54,557 bases of DNA from assembly GCA_028284585.1 (NCBI GenBank), contig JANQRK010000064.1, positions 1-54,557 on the forward strand. Reading direction: 5' to 3'. A model generated the notes under the pieces. It made no database searches, had not been told where the DNA came from, and worked only from the letters and a program-made list of their open reading frames with translations. The position numbers were made by a program, and so were the translations under genes. The DNA comes from Chromatiales bacterium (lineage in GTDB: Bacteria; Pseudomonadota; Gammaproteobacteria; Chromatiales; Chromatiaceae). Shown piece by piece: positions 38,418 through 48,007 of the stretch (position 1 is its first letter; the number at the start of each line of letters is the position of its first letter).

Positions 38418-38887
38418 TATTGAGCCCCCTCTTGCGCCTTGCTGAATATAAACTGCCCGATCACTTCCTCCAGGACTAGAGCAGACTGGGTAATTGCGAT
38501 CTCACTACCCTCGACGAGGAACTGCTCGCTACCACCTGGATCCAATCCCACATACTGTTCGCCGAGCAATCCCGCCGTAAGGATCTTGGCGAAAGTATCA
38601 TCCGGAATCTCGTCGAACTGCGAGTAGATTCCCAAAACAGCGACCGCTCGGAAGTCCTTCTCGTCATAGTAGATGTCTGACACCCGCCCGACCTCGACGC
38701 CGGCCATGGTAACCGGCGATCTCACTTTGAGGCCGCCGATGTTGTCGAACCTGGCCAGCACCCGATAAGCGTCACCACCGTTCAAACTGCCCAGGTTGCT
38801 GACTTGCATCGCTAGAAAGAACAGGGCAACCAGCCCGGCCGCGATGAATGCACCGACCAGTATCTCGATTCGTCTCGTCTTCGACAT
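38417..38887 (-). CDS. mlaD: MlaD lipid-binding MCE protein
   Basis: The 156-aa protein has an N-terminal membrane helix (ILVGAFIAAGLVALFFLAM) and the MCE domain (RFDNIGGLKVRSPVTMAGVEVGRV). It forms the hexameric periplasmic ring of the Mla transporter. It is in the mlaFEDCB order. Confidence 0.96.
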   Translation of the reverse strand: MSKTRRIEILVGAFIAAGLVALFFLAMQVSNLGSLNGGDAYRVLARFDNIGGLKVRSPVTMAGVEVGRVSDIYYDEKDFRAVAVLGIYSQFDEIPDDTFAKILTAGLLGEQYVGLDPGGSEQFLVEGSEIAITQSALVLEEVIGQFIFSKAQEGAQ

Positions 38888-38904
38888 CTCTTAATGATTC
38901 CCGT

Positions 38905-39678
38905 TCAGTTGAACATCAGTGCGGTCAACACGAAATCGAGCCCAAGCACCGCCAGTGACGAATGCACCACTGTGCGTGTCGTCGCCCGACTCACGCCCTC
39001 TGCGGTGGGATCACAATCATAGCCCTGGAAAACCGCGATCCAGGTACACACAATGCCAAATACCAACGACTTGTACACACCATTCAGTACGTCACCGCTC
39101 CAATCGATCTGCGATTGCATCTGCGCCCAATAGGTGCCGTCATCGACACCCAGCAAACCGACCCCGACAAACCAGCCGCCATACACGCCGAGCATACTGA
39201 ACAGCGCCGCGAGCAATGGCATGGACAGGATCCCCGCGATCAATCGCGGGGTGAGCACGCGATGCTCGGGATTCACCGCCATCATCTCGAGCCCGGAAAG
39301 TTGCTCAGTGGCCTTCATCAACCCGATCTCTGCAGCCATCGCGGAACCAGCGCGGCCGGCGAACAGCAGTGCCGTCACCACCGGGCCGAGTTCGCGCACC
39401 AATGAAGCCGCAACCATTACCCCCAAGGTCGCCTCGGCGCCAAAACGTGACAGGATGTAATACCCTTGCAGCCCCAGCACCATGCCCACAAAGACCCCGG
39501 ATACCGCAATGATAAGTACCGTGAGTACACCAATCGAATAGAGCTGTTCGAACAGCAGACGTGGCCGCCAGATGAGATCAGCGAGCCCGCGCAAGCTCGC
39601 GAGCAACAAGAGATTGGCGCGCCCCAAGCCGGCCGAGAACGACAGGCCGGCACGGCCCAGCGCCGCCAGCCACTCCAT
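38905..39678 (-). CDS. mlaE: MlaE permease
   Basis: The 257-aa product from the start MEWLAALGRAG has five or more helices and the MlaE signature (LVRELGPVVTALLFAGRAGSAMAAEIG). The start codon shares one base with the mlaF stop (TAATG). It forms the membrane core of the phospholipid transporter. Confidence 0.96.
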   Translation of the reverse strand: MEWLAALGRAGLSFSAGLGRANLLLLASLRGLADLIWRPRLLFEQLYSIGVLTVLIIAVSGVFVGMVLGLQGYYILSRFGAEATLGVMVAASLVRELGPVVTALLFAGRAGSAMAAEIGLMKATEQLSGLEMMAVNPEHRVLTPRLIAGILSMPLLAALFSMLGVYGGWFVGVGLLGVDDGTYWAQMQSQIDWSGDVLNGVYKSLVFGIVCTWIAVFQGYDCDPTAEGVSRATTRTVVHSSLAVLGLDFVLTALMFN

Positions 39679-40499
39679 TAAGCCGATACCCCGAACAGGT
39701 CCTGCGCCAAGTCCGGGGCCGGGAAATGAAAGGGCACCGGACCGTCGGGCAATCCACGCATAAACTGCTGGGTCCACTCGCGGCCATGCTCCGCCAAATC
39801 CTGCGGTGTACCCGACTCGATCACCTTGCCATCCGAAATCACATAGACCAGATCGGCAATCGCCGAAGTCTCTTTGACATCGTGCGAGACCAAGATACTG
39901 CTGATTCGCGCGGCGTCGTTCAGGCGGCGAATCATCTGCACCACCACACCCATGGAGATTGGGTCCTGCCCAGCGAACGGCTCGTCGTACATGATCATCA
40001 TCGGATCAAGCGCGATAGCGCGCGCCAGCGCGACACGGCGTGCCATGCCACCCGACAATTCATTGGGCATCAGACCTTGGGCGCCACGCAAACCGACCGC
40101 CTCTAGTTTGAGCAACACCAGCTTGCGAATCATCGAGGGACTCAGCCGGGTGTGCTCGCGCAGCGGAAAAGCAACATTGTCGAATACGGACAGATCGGTC
40201 AGGAGGGCACCACTTTGGAACAACATGCCCATTCGCATACGCAGGTCGTACAGCGCCGACTTCGCCAAGCGGTGTACAGCCTGCCCATCGACTTCGATCG
40301 ACCCGGCATCCGGCTTCAATTGCCCCCCGATCAGCTTGAGCAGCGTGGTCTTGCCGGTGCCCGAAGGCCCCATGATCGCGGTCACCCCGCCGCGCGGGAT
40401 GTCCATGTCGATGCCATCGAAAATCAGCCGGGTTCCACGCGAGAAACTTAGACCGCGGATACGCACCAGGGTGTCACTTGGCGGGGGCTTTGGGCTCAT
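39678..40499 (-). CDS. mlaF: MlaF ATPase
   Basis: The 273-aa ABC ATPase has Walker A MGPSGTGKTTLLKL, the signature ELSGGMARRVALARA and Walker B MIMYDEPF. It is the first gene of the mlaFEDCB operon. Its promoter lies in the 194 bp up to the divergent gene at 40694. Confidence 0.97.
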   Translation of the reverse strand: MSPKPPPSDTLVRIRGLSFSRGTRLIFDGIDMDIPRGGVTAIMGPSGTGKTTLLKLIGGQLKPDAGSIEVDGQAVHRLAKSALYDLRMRMGMLFQSGALLTDLSVFDNVAFPLREHTRLSPSMIRKLVLLKLEAVGLRGAQGLMPNELSGGMARRVALARAIALDPMMIMYDEPFAGQDPISMGVVVQMIRRLNDAARISSILVSHDVKETSAIADLVYVISDGKVIESGTPQDLAEHGREWTQQFMRGLPDGPVPFHFPAPDLAQDLFGVSA

Positions 40500-40693
40500 G
40501 AATCCTCAGGCGGATGCGCCCCGGTTTGTACTCGGTCTCGGCCAACACGGGTAGCGAAGCAGACTCACAATTCTGAGGATCGGGCCTGGGGCCGTCAAGC
40601 AACCCCCCAACAAATGTCGAGTCAACACGATGCCCGGCCGCAGGCGACGCCTGGGCTAACATAGTGCCAGTTTCGCTGAGCAGGGCTTCCATC

Positions 40694-40879
40694 ATGGGCG
40701 AGATCCTGAAGTTCAAAGCACGCCGGGCAAGTGAGCGCCACCGCGGCAATACACTGTGCCGCAACGGCCACCATCTATGGAAAGTCGAAAAAGAACCCGT
40801 ATTCGACGTAAAACAGGGGAAATTGGTGAGTCGCTATTGCTGCAAGCGTTGCGGCAAAACCAAGGTACGCGCTGACTAA
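40694..40879 (+). CDS. Small zinc-ribbon protein
   Basis: The 61-aa product from the ATG at 40694 has CRNGHHLW and CCKRCGKTK, a four-Cys/His ribbon (C-x2-H plus C-x2-C) resembling short DUF1660-type proteins. It stands between mlaF and the antiporter, on the plus strand. The function is unknown. Confidence 0.65.
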   Translation: MGEILKFKARRASERHRGNTLCRNGHHLWKVEKEPVFDVKQGKLVSRYCCKRCGKTKVRAD

Positions 40880-40962
40880 ACGCGGGCCTTGGACATCGGG
40901 CCACGCTTGCAGGACAATCCGCGCTCCTGCTGACAACCACGCTAACAGCCAGACTTTTCCGC

Positions 40963-41940
40963 ATGTTGCTCGCCGCCGTCGCCATCGTACTCGGCCTGGC
41001 ACTCCTAGTCTGGGGGGCCGATCGTTTCGTCACCGGCGCTGCCGCGTTGGCGGGCAACCTGGGGGTGCCGCCATTGTTGATCGGCCTGACCGTGGTCGGG
41101 TTCGGCACATCGGCGCCAGAGATACTGGTCGCAGTGATTGCGGCATTGCAAGGTAATCCCGGCCTGGCCATCGGCAATGCGATCGGCTCCAACATCGCCA
41201 ACATCGCGCTGATCTTGGGCGTCACTGCACTGGTCGCACCGCTTACCGTTGAATCTGGGATGCTGCGCCGCGAATACCCATTGCTGTTGATCATCAGTGT
41301 GCTGGTATTTTTCCTGCTTTATGACGGCAGTCTGGGCCGAATCGATGGTGTGCTGCTACTGATCGGTCTGGTTACCAGCATGGGGCTGCTGATCTGGCTC
41401 AGTCGTCAGCCGGGCGGTCCAGACCGCCTAGCCGCGGAGATCGAGGCCGAGCTACCGCCTAGCCTGAGCAGCGCCGCCGCCAGCGGCTGGTTCCTACTCG
41501 GTCTAGTCGTACTGGTGGCGGGCTCGCGGTCCCTGGTGTGGGGTTCAGTCGAGGTCGCGACCGCACTTGGCGTAAGCGACCTGGTCATCGGCTTGACCAT
41601 AGTCGCCGTGGGTACCAGCCTACCGGAGCTTGCCGCGAGCATTGTCAGCGCCCTCAAAAATGAGCATGAACTGGCGATCGGCAACGTAGTCGGCTCAAAC
41701 CTATGGAACCTACTCGCTGTGCTCAGCGCACCCGGCCTGCTCGCCCCTGGCCTAGTACCGTCAGAGGTGCTGGCTCGTGATATGCCGATCATGCTGCTTC
41801 TAACCCTGGCACTTCTCATAATGGGACGTAGCGCAAGGACCCGTGGCATTATCAATCGGGTCGAGGGGGGCTTGCTTTTGTCCTGCTTCATTGCCTACCA
41901 AGGCTGGTTGATTTGGCAGGCGCATGCGACCACCGTTTGA
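40963..41940 (+). CDS. Calcium/sodium antiporter (YrbG-type CaCA family)
   Basis: The 325-aa integral protein has the duplicated alpha repeats VGFGTSAPEILVAVIAAL and VAVGTSLPELAASIVSAL followed by GNAIGSNIANI and GNVVGSNLWNL, the ion-binding signature of the CaCA superfamily. It opens the kdsD-kdsC-lptCAB cluster, an arrangement known from E. coli (yrbG). Confidence 0.94.
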   Translation: MLLAAVAIVLGLALLVWGADRFVTGAAALAGNLGVPPLLIGLTVVGFGTSAPEILVAVIAALQGNPGLAIGNAIGSNIANIALILGVTALVAPLTVESGMLRREYPLLLIISVLVFFLLYDGSLGRIDGVLLLIGLVTSMGLLIWLSRQPGGPDRLAAEIEAELPPSLSSAAASGWFLLGLVVLVAGSRSLVWGSVEVATALGVSDLVIGLTIVAVGTSLPELAASIVSALKNEHELAIGNVVGSNLWNLLAVLSAPGLLAPGLVPSEVLARDMPIMLLLTLALLIMGRSARTRGIINRVEGGLLLSCFIAYQGWLIWQAHATTV

Positions 41941-41960
41941 ACCTCAATCGGGAGAACGTC

Positions 41961-42938
41961 ATGCAACCCGGCATCGCCGAACTGCGTAAAACCGGCCTGA
42001 GCGTGATCGGCATCGAGGCCGATGCGATCCGGGCGCTGGCCTCCCGTGTCGACGAGAGCTTCGTTGCCGCTTGCAACCATATGCTGGCCTGCAGCGGGCG
42101 CATTGTGGTCACCGGCATGGGAAAATCCGGTCATATTGGCAGCAAGATCGGCGCCACCCTGGCGAGCACCGGCAGCCCGGCCTTCTTTGTGCACCCTGGC
42201 GAGGCCAGCCATGGCGACCTCGGAATGATCACGCCTGCTGATGTCGTGCTGGCCCTGTCCAACTCGGGCGAGACCAAAGAGATCATCACCATCCTGCCAC
42301 TGATCAAACGCATGGGCGCGCCGCTCATCAGCATGACCGGCAAACCCGACTCGACCCTAGCGCGCGCGGCCGATGTGAATCTCGACGTCAGCGTGGCCCA
42401 AGAGGCCTGCCCACTGGATCTCGCGCCGACCGCCAGTACTACGGCCGCTCTAGTGATGGGCGACGCCGTTGCGATTGCGCTACTCGAGGCACGTGGCTTT
42501 ACCGCCGAGGACTTCGCCTTGTCGCACCCGGGCGGTAGCCTCGGTCGCCGGCTGCTTCTGCATGTGCGCGACATCATGCACAAGGACGCCGCCATCCCAG
42601 CGGTCGGAATGGATGCCCCGGTTCGCGACGCGCTGATCGAGATGACCGCGAAGGGGTTGGGGATGACCGCGGTGGTAGATGCCGAGGCACGCGCAGTCGG
42701 CGTGTTTACCGACGGCGATCTGCGACGCTGCCTCGATCGAGACTTGAACCTGCGCTCGGCTCGGGTTACCGAAGTCATGACACCTGGCGGCCAGCGTATC
42801 GCCCCCGATCGCCTCGCCGCCGAGGCACTGAACTTAATGGAAGAAAAAAAGATCAATGCACTACTGGTCGTCGACGAAGAGCAGCGCTTGTGCGGTGCAC
42901 TCAATATGCACGATCTGCTAAGGGCCGGCGTGGTCTGA
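41961..42938 (+). CDS. kdsD: Arabinose-5-phosphate isomerase
   Basis: The 325-aa protein has an N-terminal SIS domain (VTGMGKSGHIGSKIGATLAST; FFVHPGEASHGDLGM) and two CBS domains (about 200-325). It makes D-arabinose 5-phosphate for KDO synthesis. The start is at 41961, with GGGAG just upstream. It overlaps no gene but lies 17 bp upstream of kdsC. Confidence 0.97.
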   Translation: MQPGIAELRKTGLSVIGIEADAIRALASRVDESFVAACNHMLACSGRIVVTGMGKSGHIGSKIGATLASTGSPAFFVHPGEASHGDLGMITPADVVLALSNSGETKEIITILPLIKRMGAPLISMTGKPDSTLARAADVNLDVSVAQEACPLDLAPTASTTAALVMGDAVAIALLEARGFTAEDFALSHPGGSLGRRLLLHVRDIMHKDAAIPAVGMDAPVRDALIEMTAKGLGMTAVVDAEARAVGVFTDGDLRRCLDRDLNLRSARVTEVMTPGGQRIAPDRLAAEALNLMEEKKINALLVVDEEQRLCGALNMHDLLRAGVV

Positions 42939-42955
42939 ACTGGCGGGAGGGATTG

Positions 42956-43480
42956 GTGCAGGATATTCGTGACAAAGCGGCGGCGATCCGAATGGTGGTG
43001 TTCGATGTCGACGGCGTGCTGACCGACGGTAGCCTGCTGATCAGCGACGATGGCCAAGAATACAAGGCCTTTCACTCCAAAGACGGACACGGCATGGTGA
43101 TGTTGCAGCGCAGCGGCATCCAGATCGCGATCATCACTGGCCGGACATCCGATGTAGTGCGCATTCGGATGGAGAGCCTCGGCGTCCGGCATGTCTATCA
43201 GGGTCGCCGCGAAAAACTGCCGGCCTACCAGGAACTCAAACAGGTATGTGGACTAGACGACGCGGAAATTGCCTATGTCGGGGACGACGTCGTCGACTTG
43301 CCGGTGATGACCCGGGTCGGGCTGGCTATCGCCGTGCAAGACGCCCATTCCTTTACCAAGCAGCATGCCCACTGGATCACACCGAGCGCCGGCGGTCGTG
43401 GTGCCGCGCGCGAAGTCGTCGAGCTGATCATGGATGCCCAGGGCACCCTACAGGCGGCCCTCGCTGCCTACCTCGACTGA
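42956..43480 (+). CDS. kdsC: KDO-8-phosphate phosphatase
   Basis: The 174-aa HAD-family protein starts at a GTG with GGGAGG upstream. It has VFDVDGVLTDG, IITGRTS and VGDDVVDLPVM. It removes phosphate from KDO-8-P. The frame extends 66 bp upstream into kdsD, but a GTG at 42956 gives the normal size. Confidence 0.95.
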   Translation: MQDIRDKAAAIRMVVFDVDGVLTDGSLLISDDGQEYKAFHSKDGHGMVMLQRSGIQIAIITGRTSDVVRIRMESLGVRHVYQGRREKLPAYQELKQVCGLDDAEIAYVGDDVVDLPVMTRVGLAIAVQDAHSFTKQHAHWITPSAGGRGAAREVVELIMDAQGTLQAALAAYLD

Positions 43481-43482
43481 CA

Positions 43483-44055
43483 ATGGTCGGCTTCCGCCCC
43501 CTCCTCGCACTGCTCCTGGTATGCGCAGCCGCACTCAGCTGGTGGCTGCTGCAGCGGGCCGAGACGCTACCGCCAGCACCACCACAACAAGCCCAGGCCA
43601 CACGCGGCATCGACTATTACATCACCGGCATGGATGTCACCCGGATGACCAAGGCCGGGGTACCAGCGCACCGACTGCGCACACCGCAACTGCGTCATTT
43701 CACCGATGACGAAACCAGTGAACTCGAGCAACCACATTTGACCGTATTTCAAGCCGATGCACCGCCCTGGGAAGTGGACGCCGAACGCGCCTGGGTATCG
43801 GCCGACGGCAGCCTGGTGCTGCTTCAAGGCGAGGTGCTGATCGAACGCGCTGGCGATGCCGACGACCGCCCGATCCGTATCGAGACCCTTAACCTACGCG
43901 TCCAGCCCGAGCAAGACTATGCGGAGACCGACGAAAGAGTTAGGGTGACCAGTGAGACCGACTGGATCGATTCGGTCGGAATGCGGGCTTGGCTACGCCC
44001 ACCCTCTCGGTTCAACTTTCTCTCTCAGGTAAATGGCTTGTATGTACCGCGCTAG
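43483..44055 (+). CDS. lptC: LptC, LPS transport
   Basis: The 190-aa single-span protein (LLALLLVCAAALSWWLL) has the LptC jellyroll segments (YYITGMDVTRMTKAGVPAHR, the WVSADGSLVLLQGEV stretch). It links LptB2FG to LptA in the periplasm. It starts two bases after kdsC stops. Confidence 0.95.
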   Translation: MVGFRPLLALLLVCAAALSWWLLQRAETLPPAPPQQAQATRGIDYYITGMDVTRMTKAGVPAHRLRTPQLRHFTDDETSELEQPHLTVFQADAPPWEVDAERAWVSADGSLVLLQGEVLIERAGDADDRPIRIETLNLRVQPEQDYAETDERVRVTSETDWIDSVGMRAWLRPPSRFNFLSQVNGLYVPR

Positions 44056-44536
44056 GCTTGTCTTGGCCCTGGCCCTGGCCCTATCGCTCACCGGCGGTAT
44101 CGCCTGGGCCCTGGAGTCGGATCGCGACCAGCCGATCCAGCTGGCCGCCGACTATGCAGATATCGACGAGTCCAAGGGCGTCAGCATCTACCGGGGGGAT
44201 GTCGATTTGCGTCAAGGGACCATGCGGCTGCGCGCGGATGTGGTGACGGTCTACCACGCCGACCGCAAGCCAAAGCGCATGGTGGCCGAGGGCGGCCCGG
44301 TCAAGTTCCAGCAACAATCCGCGGACGGACCCGTGCGCGGTGAGGCGCGCCGCGCGGAGTACGAGGTCAATACCGAAAACCTGGTGCTCATCGGCGATGC
44401 AATGGTAGTACAAGGCCAAGACAGCATGCGCAGCGACCGCATTGTCTACGACCGGGTGCGTTCGGTGGTCAAGGCCGGCGCCGCCGCCCAGGGTCAACAG
44501 CGTGTGCGCATCTCCATCCAGCCGCCAAGCGATTAG
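44042..44536 (+). CDS. lptA: LptA, periplasmic LPS bridge
   Basis: The product is about 164 aa, with a signal peptide ([18 protein letters not shown]) and the LptA/OstA jellyroll ([19 protein letters not shown] and [20 protein letters not shown]). It overlaps lptC. A start at 44033 would add three residues. Confidence 0.96.
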   Translation: MYRARLVLALALALSLTGGIAWALESDRDQPIQLAADYADIDESKGVSIYRGDVDLRQGTMRLRADVVTVYHADRKPKRMVAEGGPVKFQQQSADGPVRGEARRAEYEVNTENLVLIGDAMVVQGQDSMRSDRIVYDRVRSVVKAGAAAQGQQRVRISIQPPSD

Positions 44537-44550
44537 ACGCCGTAACCCCG

Positions 44551-45276
44551 ATGCCCCGTCTGGCCGCCGAAGACTTGGTGAAACGCTACCGCGGTCGCGC
44601 GGTGGTCAATAGCGTCTCGCTTCAGCTCGCCGACAGTGAGGTGGTCGGGCTGCTGGGACCGAACGGCGCCGGTAAAACAACCACCTTCTACATGATGGCT
44701 GGGCTGGTGCCCGCCGACCAGGGACGAGTCTTGCTCGACGAGCATGATCTGACCGATAAGGCGATGCATCTGCGTGCCCGCTTGGGGCTGGGCTATCTGG
44801 CACAGGAACCGTCGATTTTCCGGCGTCTTAGCGTGGCGCAGAATATCCTGGCGATTCTCGAAACCCGCCAGGATCTGGATCGCTCTGCGCGCACCGGGCG
44901 CTGCGAGGAACTGCTGCAGGATTTCGGCATCGGTCACCTTGGCGACAACCCCGCGATCAGTCTGTCGGGTGGTGAACGCCGTCGCCTTGAGATCGCACGT
45001 GCCCTGGCGATGGAACCACGCTTCATCCTGCTCGACGAACCCTTCGCCGGCATCGATCCGATCTCGTTGGGCGACATCCAGCGCATCATTGCGCAACTTG
45101 CCGAACGTGGGATTGGAATTCTGATCACCGACCATAACGTCCGCGAGACACTTGGGATTTGTAGTCGCGCCTACATCATCAGTGATGGCAGCGTGCTTGC
45201 CGCAGGATCACCCGAGGAAATCCTCGCTAACAACGAGGTTCGAACGGTGTACTTGGGAGAAAACTTCCGCCTTTGA
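44551..45276 (+). CDS. lptB: LptB, LPS export ATPase
   Basis: The 241-aa ABC ATPase has Walker [16 protein letters not shown], the signature [16 protein letters not shown] and Walker [14 protein letters not shown]. It energises LptB2FG. It is the last gene of the KDO/LPS run, with rpoN following 129 bp downstream, as in E. coli. Confidence 0.98.
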   Translation: MPRLAAEDLVKRYRGRAVVNSVSLQLADSEVVGLLGPNGAGKTTTFYMMAGLVPADQGRVLLDEHDLTDKAMHLRARLGLGYLAQEPSIFRRLSVAQNILAILETRQDLDRSARTGRCEELLQDFGIGHLGDNPAISLSGGERRRLEIARALAMEPRFILLDEPFAGIDPISLGDIQRIIAQLAERGIGILITDHNVRETLGICSRAYIISDGSVLAAGSPEEILANNEVRTVYLGENFRL

Positions 45277-45405
45277 ATCACGTCCCCCAAGCAAACCGTG
45301 ACCGAGGTCCGGCGCACCCTTCGAGGAGCACTTCGGCGCGCCCCTAGTTGGGCTAGAATGGGATTGACAGAGTAGTAAACAAATTTCATACCAGATAGAT
45401 ACCGG

Positions 45406-46902
45406 ATGAAGCCCACAATCCAGCTTCGGCTGGGCCAGCACCTGACCATGACCCCGCAACTGCAGCAGGCGATCAAGCTGTTGCAGTTGTCTACGCTCGA
45501 CCTCAAGCAGGAGATTCAGGAGGCGCTGGAATCAAACCTGATGCTCGAGACCGAAGAGGAAGGCGTAAGGCGTGACGAAGGTGCTCAGGAGCCAGAAAAA
45601 CCGGCCGAACAAGTCAATGGCAGCGAGGTCACCCGCGACAACGAGCGCAATGACCCGAACAACGAAACCGAAATCGCGATTGAGGCAGAGAGCATGCCAG
45701 ACGAATTGCCGGTGGACACCGTTTGGGACGACATTTACGACAGCGTGACCCCGGTCAGCAACCCCGGGCCAGTCGGCGGCGATGACAACCAGGATTTTCT
45801 CAACCAACAGATCGTTGGCGAGTCATTGCAAGATCACCTGATCTGGCAGATGCAGCTCACGCCGTTCAGTCCGGTCGATCTCGAGATCGCCGAGGCGATC
45901 ATAGACGGCATCAATGAAGACGGCTATCTGACCACCCAGTTAGAAGATATTGTCGCCGGGATCGATGATGAGGAGATCGAGATCGAAGAGGTCGAAGCGG
46001 TGTTGCACCGCGTGCAGGCCTTCGATCCACCCGGAATCGCCGCCCGCGATCTACGCGACTGCCTGCTAATCCAATTGCGCCAATTGCCCGACGACTTTAG
46101 CTGGCGAGATCAGGCCATCCGTCTGGTCGACGAGCACTTCGACCTGCTGGCGCAGCAGGACGAAAACCAGCTTCGGCGCCGGCTCAAGGTCGCAGCCGAC
46201 GAGTTAATGGAGATCATTCACCTGATCCGCTCGCTGAACCCCCGCCCTGGCACCAGCATCGCCAGCCAGGCGCCCAGCTACATCGAGCCGGATGTCTTCG
46301 TCTATAAACACCAGAATCAGTGGCGGGTCGAACTTAACCCGGATGCGGCGCCGCGGCTTAGGGTTAACCCTGAATATGCAGGAATGATCCGGCGGGCCGA
46401 CAACAGTGCCGATAACGTCACGATGAAGAACCACCTGCAGGAGGCACGCTGGTTTATCAAGAGCCTGCAAAGCCGCAATGACACGCTGCTGCGGGTCGCT
46501 ACCCGTATCGTCGATTTTCAGCGTAATTTCTTCGAGTACGGAGAAGAAGCCATGAAACCGCTGGTGTTGCGCGATATCGCCGAGGCGCTCGAAATGCATG
46601 AGTCCACGATCTCGCGGGTCACCACGCAAAAGTACATGTATACGCCGCGCGGCACCTATGAGTTCAAGTACTTCTTTTCGAGCCACGTCAGCACCGCCAG
46701 CGGCGGCGAGGCGTCGGCAACCGCAATCCGTGCCCTGATCAAAAAGCTGATCAGTGCAGAAAAGCCAAATAAGCCTCTATCTGACAACAAGATTGCCGCC
46801 ATACTCGCTGACCAGGGGATCAACGTGGCGCGCAGGACGGTTGCCAAGTACCGTGAGTCGATGGCGATCCCGCCATCGAACGAACGCAAGCGCTTGGCGT
46901 AG
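45406..46902 (+). CDS. rpoN: RNA polymerase sigma-54 factor
   Basis: The 498-aa protein has the N-terminal activator region ([21 protein letters not shown]), an acidic linker, the core-binding domain, the HTH and the C-terminal RpoN box ([11 protein letters not shown]). A possible promoter (TTGACA at 45364, CATACC at 45387) sits close to the start. hpf follows, as expected. Confidence 0.98.
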   Translation: MKPTIQLRLGQHLTMTPQLQQAIKLLQLSTLDLKQEIQEALESNLMLETEEEGVRRDEGAQEPEKPAEQVNGSEVTRDNERNDPNNETEIAIEAESMPDELPVDTVWDDIYDSVTPVSNPGPVGGDDNQDFLNQQIVGESLQDHLIWQMQLTPFSPVDLEIAEAIIDGINEDGYLTTQLEDIVAGIDDEEIEIEEVEAVLHRVQAFDPPGIAARDLRDCLLIQLRQLPDDFSWRDQAIRLVDEHFDLLAQQDENQLRRRLKVAADELMEIIHLIRSLNPRPGTSIASQAPSYIEPDVFVYKHQNQWRVELNPDAAPRLRVNPEYAGMIRRADNSADNVTMKNHLQEARWFIKSLQSRNDTLLRVATRIVDFQRNFFEYGEEAMKPLVLRDIAEALEMHESTISRVTTQKYMYTPRGTYEFKYFFSSHVSTASGGEASATAIRALIKKLISAEKPNKPLSDNKIAAILADQGINVARRTVAKYRESMAIPPSNERKRLA

Positions 46903-46927
46903 TGTACTTAACCGCAAGGAGATACTT

Positions 46928-47254
46928 ATGCAAGTCAACCTGACCGGTCACCATGTCGACATCACCGATGCCCTGCGTGCCTACGTTGACGAGAAGATTG
47001 CTCGCCTCGAGCGACACTTCGATCACGTTACCAACGTGCATGTCATCCTCAGTGTGGAGAAACTGGTACAGAAGGCCGAGGCAACCGTACATGTCGCTGG
47101 CGCGGACGTGTTCGCGGACTCGACACATTCTGATATGTACGCGGCAATCGATGGCTTGATCGACAAGCTGGACCGGCAGGTCATACGCCACAAGGAAAAG
47201 CTCAAGAGCCACCGCGGCAATGGAAACCGCGAGTCGATCGAGGCCGCCAATTGA
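46928..47254 (+). CDS. hpf: Ribosome hibernation promoting factor (short form)
   Basis: The 108-aa protein is the short HPF (MQVNLTGHHVDITDALRAYV, then VEKLVQKAEATVHVAGADVFAD). It binds the decoding site of idle ribosomes. The start at 46928 follows AAGGAG. It lacks the C-terminal dimerisation domain of long HPF. Confidence 0.96.
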   Translation: MQVNLTGHHVDITDALRAYVDEKIARLERHFDHVTNVHVILSVEKLVQKAEATVHVAGADVFADSTHSDMYAAIDGLIDKLDRQVIRHKEKLKSHRGNGNRESIEAAN

Positions 47255-47275
47255 CCAAGATGAGCAACTAAATGA

Positions 47276-47537
47276 GGCCTGTTCACACTAAGTGAGGTGC
47301 AGCGTTGCTGCCCCAAAACGCGCCAGCCAAGGCGCGAGGAGAGAGGTTTAGTGAATCCAAATGAACGACGAGCAACGCCGCATGGCGTGTTTTGGGGCGC
47401 AACCCGAAGGGACGGGACCGTTTCCCCGTCCAACGGCGTTTCTGCTCGCTCATGTGCGGTGGGCACACGGCGCTCACAGCGCCTTGCTGGCCAGAAAAAT
47501 GGCCGCCGTCGCTGCTTTAACTTAGTGTGAACAGGCC
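47276..47537. mobile_element. MITE-like element with 18-bp perfect inverted ends
   Basis: The 262-bp insert lies between hpf and ptsN. GGCCTGTTCACACTAAGT at 47276-47293 and its exact complement at 47520-47537 are the ends. The inside has no transposase; short frames are incidental. The flanks CTAAATGA (left) and CTAACATG (right) might be a mutated target duplication, but no exact one is seen. It splits the conserved hpf-ptsN junction. Confidence 0.85.
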
Positions 47538-47542
47538 CTAAC

Positions 47543-48007
47543 ATGCTTCCCGAAGGTATTCTGGCACACGGCAACATCAGCGTTGCCTATGCGGCGTCCA
47601 GCAAAAAGCGAGCCCTCGAGCAGGCGGCACGCCTGCTCGCCGCCGGGACCGCTGAACCCAGCGCCGAACAGATCTTCGAACACCTACTGGAGCGAGAGCG
47701 CCTCGGCAGCACCGGGCTCGCGGGTGGTGTGGCCCTGCCACATGCTCGCATGGCCGAGATCGAAAACAGCCGCGGGGCCTTTATGCGACTCGCCGAGCCG
47801 ATCGAGTTCGACGCCCTGGACGGTCAGCCGGTCGATCTGGTGTTCGCCCTGCTGGTACCGGAGAAAGCCACCGAACAGCACCTGCAGCTGCTCGCCGGAC
47901 TGGCCGAGATGTTCAATAACGTGGCCTTGTGCGAGCGACTGCGCAATGCCGATGCCGGGGAGGCAATGCTGATCCTCTCCGGCAAGTCCAGCACACATGC
48001 CGCATAG
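47543..48007 (+). CDS. ptsN: Nitrogen-regulatory PTS IIA component
   Basis: The 154-aa EIIA(Ntr) protein has the phosphorylation His in GGVALPHARM (about residue 67) and the fold signature LLVPEKATEQHLQLLAGLAEMF. It regulates potassium and nitrogen-related processes. It overlaps hprK by 11 bp. The start lies 6 bp after the MITE, so its native promoter has been displaced or replaced. Confidence 0.95.
   Translation: MLPEGILAHGNISVAYAASSKKRALEQAARLLAAGTAEPSAEQIFEHLLERERLGSTGLAGGVALPHARMAEIENSRGAFMRLAEPIEFDALDGQPVDLVFALLVPEKATEQHLQLLAGLAEMFNNVALCERLRNADAGEAMLILSGKSSTHAA

Noticed and set aside
47297-47530. Small gene inside the 262-bp inverted-repeat element
   Set aside because: The frame lies wholly between the MITE ends, with no start signal; the element is better explained as non-coding.
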